Source: Caulobacter sp. 602-1 (lineage in GTDB: Bacteria; Pseudomonadota; Alphaproteobacteria; Caulobacterales; Caulobacteraceae). From it: a DNA stretch of 64,000 bases. Shown piece by piece: positions 58,090-64,000 of this stretch; the stretch's first letter is position 1, and every line of letters starts with the position of its first letter. Where the stretch lies: NCBI RefSeq assembly GCF_003931565.1, contig NZ_RRYI01000001.1, forward strand, positions 248,001 to 312,000, given 5' to 3'. Under the pieces are notes generated by a model. That model saw nothing but the letters and a program-made list of their open reading frames with translations. It searched no databases and had not been told where the DNA came from. The translations under genes and the position numbers were made by a program.

Positions 58090-59685
58090 ATGAGCCAGGA
58101 TCACGCGATCAGTGAACGAGTGGCTTTCATGGGTCTGGACGACAAGGCGCGAGCGGCCCTCCGCGCGCTTCAGCCCGTCGTCCGCGCCAATGTCGGCCCC
58201 GCCCTGGATGCTTTCTACGCCAAGGTCCGCGCCACGCCCGAGACCCGCAAGTTCTTCGCCGACGACAAGCACATGCAGTCCGCCTCGAGCCGCCAGCAGG
58301 CCCATTGGGACCTGATCTCGCGCGCCGAGTTCGACGACACCTACGTCAAGGCCGTGCGCGCCATCGGCCAGACCCACGCCCGCATCGGCCTGGAGCCGCG
58401 CTGGTACATCGGCGGCTACGCGGTGGTCAGCGAGCACCTGATCCGCGCCACGATCGACCATGAGTGGCCCAAGGGCTTCATGGCCAAGGGCGACGCGGCG
58501 AAGGCCGGCGACGCGGTGAGCGCGCTGATGAAGGCGGTCATGCTGGACATGGACTTCGCCATCTCGATCTATCTGGAAACCATCGAGGCCGAACGCCAGC
58601 GCCTGGAGGCGGTGCGCCTGGCCAACGAGGCCAGCCAGAACGCGGTGGTCCAGGCTCTGGGGGACGCACTGGACCGCCTGGCCCAGGGCGATCTGGTTGG
58701 CCGCTTGTCGGCCGAAGTGACGCCGGAGTTCCAGAAGCTGAAGGACGACTTCAACAACGCCGTCGGCATCTTGGAGCAGGCGATGAGCCGCGTGGCCGAC
58801 GCCACCGACGGGATCCGCTCGGGCGCCGACGAGATCGGCGAGGCCGCCGACGACCTGTCGCGCCGCACCGAACAGCAGGCCGCCAGCCTGGAAGAGACGG
58901 CGGCGGCTCTGGACGAGATCACCTCGACCGTCCGCCGTTCGGCGGCCGGCGCCAAGCAGGCGCAGGACGTGGTGATCGGCGCCAAGGCCGAGGCCGAGAA
59001 GTCCGGCATCGTCGTCGACCAGGCCGTGGCCGCCATGGGCGAGATCGAAACCAGCTCGCGGTCGATCGGCAATATCATTGGGGTGATCGACGAGATCGCC
59101 TTCCAGACGAACCTGTTGGCCCTCAACGCCGGGGTCGAGGCGGCGCGCGCGGGAGAGGCCGGTCGCGGCTTCGCCGTCGTGGCGCAGGAAGTCCGCGCCC
59201 TGGCCCAGCGATCGGCCGACGCGGCCAAGGAGATCAAGACCTTGATCGCCAGCTCGACCGCCCAGGTCGATCGCGGCGTGGGTCTGGTCGGCCAGACGGG
59301 CGAGGCCCTGCGCGGCATCGTCGACAAGGTGGCCGAAATCGACGCCCTGATCGTGGAGATCGCCAGCTCGGCCCAGGAGCAGGCCCAGGGGCTCAACGAG
59401 GTGAACACGGCCGTCAATCAGATGGACCAGGTCACTCAGCAGAACGCCGCCATGGTGGAGCAGACGACGGCCGCGACCCATTCCCTCAAGGGTCAGACGT
59501 TGGAACTGGTCAAGCAGGTGGCGACATTCTCGATCTCGGCGCGCCAGAAGGCCGCCGCGCCGGCGACGCCCACGCCGACGCGCGCGCCGCCTGTCGCCCG
59601 CCCCGTCAGCCGCCCCGGCGGCTCCGCTCCAGCGACGCGAGGCAATGCGGCCGCGGCGTTCAAGGAAGAGTGGGAAGAGTTCTGA
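58090..59685 (+). CDS. Soluble globin-coupled methyl-accepting chemotaxis protein
   Basis: 531 residues from ATG 58090, preceded by GAGGACGG. N-terminal globin-coupled sensor domain of about 170 residues with the likely heme-proximal His96 in [20 protein letters not shown]. No transmembrane helix. A HAMP-like stretch ([21 protein letters not shown]) precedes an MCP signalling domain with hairpin tip [22 protein letters not shown] proline-rich linker ends in WEEF, a CheR/CheB-docking tail. It probably senses oxygen or NO in the cytoplasm and signals to CheA encoded downstream. Confidence 0.92.
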   Translation: MSQDHAISERVAFMGLDDKARAALRALQPVVRANVGPALDAFYAKVRATPETRKFFADDKHMQSASSRQQAHWDLISRAEFDDTYVKAVRAIGQTHARIGLEPRWYIGGYAVVSEHLIRATIDHEWPKGFMAKGDAAKAGDAVSALMKAVMLDMDFAISIYLETIEAERQRLEAVRLANEASQNAVVQALGDALDRLAQGDLVGRLSAEVTPEFQKLKDDFNNAVGILEQAMSRVADATDGIRSGADEIGEAADDLSRRTEQQAASLEETAAALDEITSTVRRSAAGAKQAQDVVIGAKAEAEKSGIVVDQAVAAMGEIETSSRSIGNIIGVIDEIAFQTNLLALNAGVEAARAGEAGRGFAVVAQEVRALAQRSADAAKEIKTLIASSTAQVDRGVGLVGQTGEALRGIVDKVAEIDALIVEIASSAQEQAQGLNEVNTAVNQMDQVTQQNAAMVEQTTAATHSLKGQTLELVKQVATFSISARQKAAAPATPTPTRAPPVARPVSRPGGSAPATRGNAAAAFKEEWEEF

Positions 59686-59729
59686 GTAAAGGCGCGGGGC
59701 AGACGCGGATCTTGACCTGCGAATAGCAG

Positions 59730-59762
59730 AACGCCCCCGCCGACGGTGTCGGCGAGGGCGTT
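59730..59762. terminator. Bidirectional hairpin between the receptor and the small exported protein
   Basis: AACGCCC...GCCGAC pairs with GTCGGC...GGGCGTT around GGT, with a two-base internal bulge on each side. It lies between convergent genes and can serve both. Confidence 0.6.
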
Positions 59763-59788
59763 ATGTGTTCCCCGGAAGGGATTGACGC

Positions 59789-60100
59789 TTACGCGCCGCC
59801 CGGGAAGCGGAACGGGACCTTCACGGTGCCGGTCTTGGCGCCCATGGGGAGCTTTTCGGCGATGCACATGGCGGCCTTGTCGAAGCCCTTGCCGGCCGCG
59901 CTGTTGTCGACGACCTTGCAGTCCGACAGCTTGCCGGCGTCGGCGGTGCATTCCAGCATCACCTGGGCGGCGTCGCGGGTGTTCGCGAACTGCTGCAGGC
60001 AACGGCCCATCTGGTCTTCAAAACCGCCGGCGGCCGAAGCGGCCTGAGCGACGAAAAAGCTGCCAGCGATTCCCGCGGCAATAGCGATCGGATATTTCAT
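59789..60100 (-). CDS. Small exported protein with TonB-C-like domain
   Basis: 103 residues from ATG 60100 (MKYPIAIAAGIAGSFFVAQAASA signal, cleaved near ASAAG). The mature 80 residues (CLQQFANTRDAAQVMLECTADAGKLSDCKVVDNSAAGKGFDKAAMCIAE ... GTVKVPFRFPGG) resemble the TonB C-terminal fold, with four Cys that may form disulfides. Periplasmic. Function unknown; it sits between the two chemoreceptor genes on the opposite strand. Confidence 0.7.
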   Translation of the reverse strand: MKYPIAIAAGIAGSFFVAQAASAAGGFEDQMGRCLQQFANTRDAAQVMLECTADAGKLSDCKVVDNSAAGKGFDKAAMCIAEKLPMGAKTGTVKVPFRFPGGA

Positions 60101-60444
60101 CCCGCTGCTCCCAAGTAAAAGTGTCACGTCCTGTGGACGACGCGCCAATCGGACGCAGGGGCTTTCTCGCAGAAGCGAGTTAAGAGAGTCTGAGTCGCCA
60201 AATAATATTGTAGTTTACTGCCGAGTAACCATCGCCTCGCCTTCGCGGGACTCGCGCTATGGGAGCCCCTCCTTATAGACGCCGCGCCCGTGGCCTGCGG
60301 CCAAATGACCGTCTGGAGGCCGCAAGTGAAGGTTATATCGAATTCCCTTTAACCAAGTCAGAGGTTGTTAGGAATCTATCGGGATTATCCGGCTTCAGTT
60401 TAGCGATCCGTGGGCACGGAGCGCTGGTTGGAGGGGACCTCGCG
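60101..60444. promoter_or_regulatory. 344-bp divergent region before mcpA
   Basis: Both the small exported protein and mcpA should start transcription here. TTTAACC at 60348 is a CtrA-like half-site without its partner. An AATAATATT stretch near 60200 is AT-rich. No certain sigma-54 or sigma-70 pair was found, and no gene is supported. Confidence 0.35.
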
Positions 60445-62418
60445 ATGAAACGGATCCGTCTTGTCGATCTGCCGTTGATCATCAAAATCGGCTTTGCGCC
60501 GGCTTTCGCGCTGCTCATGCTGGCTCTCATGGCCGGCGGCGCCATCGTCGTTCAGAAAAGCCAGTCGGCGGCCATGAAGCAGGTCGTTGAAAGGGACATG
60601 CGCGAGAACCTGGAAATCCAGAAGATTTCCAAGCGCATTTCGAACGTCAACGGTGAGCTCTACACCGTCATGACCCACAAGGCCGGTAACATCGACGTCG
60701 CCAAGAATGACGCTCGCATGGCCGCCGTGCTGACCGAGACCGACTCGATCAAGAAGGAGCTGGCCGCGCTCAAGGCCAAGCTGCCAGCGGCTGAACAACC
60801 CAAGATCGTCGAACTGATCAAGCAGCTCGATGAGTGCCGCAGCGCCATCGACACGGTCAGCGGCATGATCGGCGTCGACTTCAACATGGCCGTGGGCTTC
60901 ATCGCGCCGTTCGAAGAACAGTACGCCAAGATGACCGGCACGCTCGACCAGGTCGTCAACGCCGCCAACAAGCGCATCGAAGCCGAGAGCGCCAAGCGTC
61001 AGGCCGAAGCGACCGCCGCGATGAGCGTTACGATCGTGATGTCGCTAATCACCCTCGCCGCTGTCGGCGGTCTGGCCTGGTTCACCGTCATGACGACCCG
61101 CAAGTCGATCAACGACATCGCCGGCGCCACCGACAAGCTGTCGAAGGGCGACAACACCATCGACCTGGAGAAGTTGACGCGCGGCGACGAGCTGGGCGCC
61201 ATCGTCACGGCGTTGAAGGTCTTCCGCGACAACCAACTGCACCTCGACACGCTGCGCGCCGAGCAGGAAAAGTCCGCCGCCCTCACGGCCGACGAACGCC
61301 GCGCCAAGGAAGCCGCCGCCGCCGCCGCCGCTCAGGAAGCCTCGACCGTCGTCAGCAACCTGGCCCAGGGCCTGGAAAAGCTGGCCTCGGGCGACCTGAC
61401 CTTCCGCGTGACCGCCGACTTCCCCGGCGAGTACCGCAAGCTGAAGGACGACTTCAACGGCGCCATGGGTTCGCTGCAGGAGACGATGAAGGTCATCGCC
61501 GCCTCGACCGACGGCCTGCGCACCGGCGCCGACGAGATCGCCCACGCGTCGGACGACCTGTCGCGCCGCACCGAACAGCAGGCCGCCAGCCTGGAAGAAA
61601 CCGCCGCCGCCCTGGACGAGCTGACCGCCACCGTGCGCCGCACGGCCTCGGGCGCCCGCCAGGCTTCGGACGTGGTCTCGACGACGCGTGGCGAAGCGAC
61701 GCATAGCGGCCAGGTCGTTCATCAGGCAGTGTCGGCGATGGGGGAGATCGAAAACTCGTCCAAGCAGATCAGCCAGATCATCGGGGTGATCGACGAGATC
61801 GCTTTCCAGACGAACCTTCTGGCCCTGAACGCCGGCGTCGAGGCCGCGCGCGCGGGCGAAGCCGGCCGCGGCTTCGCGGTCGTCGCCCAGGAAGTTCGGG
61901 CCCTGGCTCAGCGCTCGGCCGAAGCGGCCAAGGAGATCAAGGCTCTGATCTCCAGCTCGACCCAGCAGGTCAGCCAAGGCGTCAGCCTGGTCGGCCAGAC
62001 GGGCGAGGCGCTGCAACGGATCGTGGCGAAGGTCGGTGAGATCGACGCTCTGGTCACCGAGATCGCGGCTTCGGCCGCGGAGCAGGCGACCGGTCTGAAT
62101 GAAGTCAACACGGCCGTGAACCAGATGGATCAGGTCACGCAACAGAACGCCGCCATGGTCGAGCAATCGACCGCCGCGACGCACTCGCTGAAAGGCGAGA
62201 CCGGTGAACTGGTGCGCCTGATGGCCCGCTTCCAAGTTGGGAACGGCGCTTCGAATTACACCCGCCCGGCGATGGCCGACGCGGCGCAGCACGCTCCGGC
62301 GCGCAACCCGGTGGCCGAGCAGCAGGCCCGCCTGAACACCTTCGCCCGTCCGGGCCGGAGCAGTGGTTCGGCGGCTGTCGCTCAGGCCCCCGCCACGGAT
62401 GGTTGGGAGGAATTCTGA
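60445..62418 (+). CDS. mcpA: Methyl-accepting chemotaxis protein McpA
   Basis: 657 residues from ATG 60445, with GGAGGGG 11 bases upstream. TM1 (about 10-35), a periplasmic helical sensor domain of about 160 residues, TM2 (about 193-215), HAMP ([19 protein letters not shown]), a second HAMP-like unit ([21 protein letters not shown]) and the MCP signalling hairpin ([21 protein letters not shown]). It ends in DGWEEF, a methylation-enzyme docking tail. Length and gene order agree with Caulobacter McpA, a polar, cell-cycle-degraded receptor. Its TGA overlaps the next ATG by one base. Confidence 0.93.
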   Translation: MKRIRLVDLPLIIKIGFAPAFALLMLALMAGGAIVVQKSQSAAMKQVVERDMRENLEIQKISKRISNVNGELYTVMTHKAGNIDVAKNDARMAAVLTETDSIKKELAALKAKLPAAEQPKIVELIKQLDECRSAIDTVSGMIGVDFNMAVGFIAPFEEQYAKMTGTLDQVVNAANKRIEAESAKRQAEATAAMSVTIVMSLITLAAVGGLAWFTVMTTRKSINDIAGATDKLSKGDNTIDLEKLTRGDELGAIVTALKVFRDNQLHLDTLRAEQEKSAALTADERRAKEAAAAAAAQEASTVVSNLAQGLEKLASGDLTFRVTADFPGEYRKLKDDFNGAMGSLQETMKVIAASTDGLRTGADEIAHASDDLSRRTEQQAASLEETAAALDELTATVRRTASGARQASDVVSTTRGEATHSGQVVHQAVSAMGEIENSSKQISQIIGVIDEIAFQTNLLALNAGVEAARAGEAGRGFAVVAQEVRALAQRSAEAAKEIKALISSSTQQVSQGVSLVGQTGEALQRIVAKVGEIDALVTEIAASAAEQATGLNEVNTAVNQMDQVTQQNAAMVEQSTAATHSLKGETGELVRLMARFQVGNGASNYTRPAMADAAQHAPARNPVAEQQARLNTFARPGRSSGSAAVAQAPATDGWEEF

Positions 62419-62705
62419 TGGCCGCCGCGATCGCGCTGCCCGAAACCCTGGATCTGAAGGCCGCGGCCCCTCTCAAGGCCGCCTTCCTCGAACGCCGCGG
62501 CGCGGCGATCACCGTGGAAGCCGATCAGGTCCGTCGCCTCGGCGGCCTGTGCCTGCAGGTTCTGCTGGCCGCCCGCAAGGCGTGGGACCAGGACGGGCAA
62601 GCCTTTTCCATCAAGGGGCCTTCCGAGGCCTTTGTCGAAACCACCCGTCTTTTCGGCGCCGAAGGGGCGCTCCTCTCGGCGGAATTCCAAGGAGCTGAGT
62701 CGTGA
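62418..62705 (+). CDS. cheX: STAS-domain protein of the chemotaxis operon (CheX in Caulobacter naming)
   Basis: 95 residues. ALPETLDLKAAAPLKAAFLERRGAAITVEADQVRRLGGLCLQVLLAARKAWDQDG is a STAS domain, with the position of the usual phosphorylated Ser occupied by Gly-Gly (RRLGGLCLQ), so anti-anti-sigma-type phosphorylation is unlikely. The name cheX in Caulobacter operons does not mean the CheY phosphatase CheX. Coupled to mcpA (TGATG) and cheY (GTGA). Confidence 0.85.
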   Translation: MAAAIALPETLDLKAAAPLKAAFLERRGAAITVEADQVRRLGGLCLQVLLAARKAWDQDGQAFSIKGPSEAFVETTRLFGAEGALLSAEFQGAES

Positions 62706-63067
62706 CGCGTACGATTCTCACGGTCGACGATTCCCGCACCATGCGGGACATGCTGCGCATGGCCTTGGCCGGCGCCGGCTTCAACGTGGTCGAAGCGGTC
62801 GACGGCGAACATGGCCTGGAGGTTCTCTCCGCCCATCGCCCCGACGTGATCATCACGGACATCAACATGCCCAAGCTGGACGGCTTCGGCTTCATCGAGG
62901 CGGTGCGGGTCGATGACGACTATCGCGCCATCCCGATCCTGGTCCTGACCACGGAAAGCGACCCGGCGAAGAAGCAGCGGGCTCGTGAAGCCGGCGCGAC
63001 GGGCTGGATCGTCAAGCCGTTCAACCCGGAAAAGCTGGTCGACGCCATCCGCCGCGTCGCCGCCTAG
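62702..63067 (+). CDS. cheY: Chemotaxis response regulator CheY
   Basis: 121 residues from GTG 62702, which overlaps the upstream stop by four bases. CheY core: acidic Asp9-Asp10, phospho-acceptor Asp53 in ITDINMPKLDG, Thr83-Thr84 in LVLTTESD and Lys105 in VKPFNPEKL. Probably equivalent to Caulobacter CheYI, which receives phosphate from CheA and acts on the flagellar switch or other targets. Confidence 0.93.
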   Translation: MTRTILTVDDSRTMRDMLRMALAGAGFNVVEAVDGEHGLEVLSAHRPDVIITDINMPKLDGFGFIEAVRVDDDYRAIPILVLTTESDPAKKQRAREAGATGWIVKPFNPEKLVDAIRRVAA

Positions 63068-63152
63068 GTCCGGGGCCGGCTGATCCAGGCCCAAGTACCG
63101 CGTACCGAATTTTGACTACCCGTTGCTAGACGCGAATTAGGACGTACGGGAC

Positions 63153-64000
63153 ATGGACGAGCTAGAGGCCATCAAGGTTACTTTCTTCCAGGAATGCGAG
63201 GAGCTCCTCGCCGACCTCGAAGGCGGTCTCCTGGCCATGCAGGAAGGGGCCGGCGACAGCGAAACGGTCAACGCCGTGTTCCGCGCCGTCCACTCGATCA
63301 AGGGCGGCGCCGGCGCCTTCGGCCTCGAGCCGCTGGTGCGCTTCGCCCACGTGTTCGAGACCCTGCTGGACGCCGTGCGCGCCGGTTCGGTGCCCAATAC
63401 GGTCGAGCTGGCGGCTGTCCTGCTGCGCGCTTCCGACATTCTGGCCGACCACGTCAGCGCCGCGCGCGGCCTGGGCGATGTCGACATGGCCGCCTCGGCC
63501 GCCATGGCCGCCGAGCTGGAAACCTGGACCGACCCGAACGCCGCGCCCGCGCCGGCGGCCGCCGCTCCGATCATCGAGAACGCCGCTCCGGCTCCGACCA
63601 CGATTGCTTCCGACGCGGCCGCCGACGAAGCGATGGATGATGACGATCTGGGCTTCGTCTTCGTGCCCCAGACCATCTCGGTCGAGGCGCAGGCCGCCGA
63701 CGCCGACCTGATCCCCGCCAATGTCTGGACGGTGTCGATCCGTCCGAAGTCGGACCTCTACCGCAAGGCCAACGAGACGGCGCTGCTGCTGCGCGAGCTC
63801 AACCGCCTGGGTCCGATCAAGGCGACGCTGGACGATCGCGCCCTGCCGGCCCTGGAAGACCTGGATCCCGAAGCCGCCTTCGTGACCTGGAGCGTCCGCC
63901 TCGAGACCGAGGAGGACGAGACCGCGATCCGCGAAGTCTTCGAGTTCGTCGACGGTGACTGCGACCTGGAGATCACCCGTGGCGAAGCCGCGGTCGAGGA
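63153..64000 (+). CDS. cheA: Chemotaxis histidine kinase CheA (5' part; runs off the window)
   Basis: The frame is open from ATG 63153 to the edge, giving about 282 residues. HPt domain with phosphorylated His47 in AVHSIKGGAGAFG, then an Ala/Pro linker (NAAPAPAAAAPII), an acidic stretch (EAMDDDDLGFVF), and the start of the P2-like domain (VWTVSIRPKSDLYRKANETALLLRELNRLG). The dimerisation, ATPase and CheW-like domains lie beyond the window. It is 85 bp after cheY and is the expected next gene of the chemotaxis operon. Confidence 0.92.
   Translation, partial: MDELEAIKVTFFQECEELLADLEGGLLAMQEGAGDSETVNAVFRAVHSIKGGAGAFGLEPLVRFAHVFETLLDAVRAGSVPNTVELAAVLLRASDILADHVSAARGLGDVDMAASAAMAAELETWTDPNAAPAPAAAAPIIENAAPAPTTIASDAAADEAMDDDDLGFVFVPQTISVEAQAADADLIPANVWTVSIRPKSDLYRKANETALLLRELNRLGPIKATLDDRALPALEDLDPEAAFVTWSVRLETEEDETAIREVFEFVDGDCDLEITRGEAAVE

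Overview
The window is high-GC alphaproteobacterial chromosome, most likely Caulobacter or a close relative. Evidence: the order mcpA, STAS protein (cheX), cheY, cheA at the right end; a perfect CtrA-type box (TTAA-N7-TTAA) before a chemoreceptor gene; a TonB-dependent receptor, an OprP-like porin and PstS beside phnCDE; and many 4-base ATGA/GTGA gene overlaps. No rRNA, tRNA, CRISPR array, insertion sequence or complete prophage was recognised.

Layout. 1-10.8 kb is accessory metabolism: the end of an alpha/beta hydrolase, a YqjM-type ene-reductase, a secreted metallo-beta-lactamase-fold hydrolase, a haloacetate-dehalogenase-like hydrolase, and a tightly coupled minus-strand operon (isochorismatase-like, XapX, YtcJ-like amidohydrolase, DoxX, double-VOC protein, alginate-export-type porin, truncated DUF1275). 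It has a deletion scar at its 3' end and a probable one-base frameshift in DoxX. A receiver-only response regulator lies upstream. 11-17.7 kb holds an AEC transporter with OsmC, and a three-subunit gluconate-2-dehydrogenase-like periplasmic complex (Tat subunit, GMC flavoprotein, triheme cytochrome c). These are followed by a fumarylacetoacetase-family remnant and a second secreted metallo-beta-lactamase-fold paralogue. 17.9-25.3 kb carries conserved single genes: a dienoyl-CoA-isomerase-like crotonase, an SH3 protein, DUF488, a thioesterase, a Fur-family (Zur-like) regulator and two tandem class-A-like acid phosphatases. 25.4-29.7 kb has a polyamine pair (deoxyhypusine-synthase-like enzyme and ornithine decarboxylase) around a large membrane protein.

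30-38.3 kb looks like a phosphorus-scavenging block: phnCDE, a TonB receptor, a phosphate-selective porin and pstS, with similar GTCACAAAT motifs before phnC and the porin. 38.3-50.5 kb mixes a CNNM/CorC protein, a DsbA-like protein, small lower-GC hypothetical genes, a proline-iminopeptidase-like hydrolase, a serine hydrolase with a LytTR regulator, an HTTM-like pair, a glycosyltransferase with an LpxH-like phosphoesterase, and a TetR regulator. 50.6-53.3 kb is an accessory patch: one orphan zinc-ribbon protein and about 1 kb of non-coding DNA packed with palindromes. 53.3-57.9 kb has an Lrp/AsnC regulator divergent from a YeiH-type exporter, an amino-acid permease and an acyl-CoA dehydrogenase. 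58-64 kb is chemotaxis: a soluble globin-coupled receptor, a small exported protein, then mcpA-cheX-cheY-cheA, with cheA running off the end.

The least described pieces are the seven-gene isochorismatase/XapX/amidohydrolase/DoxX/VOC/porin operon and the orphan zinc-ribbon gene. All family names come from motif recognition by eye; no database search was run.
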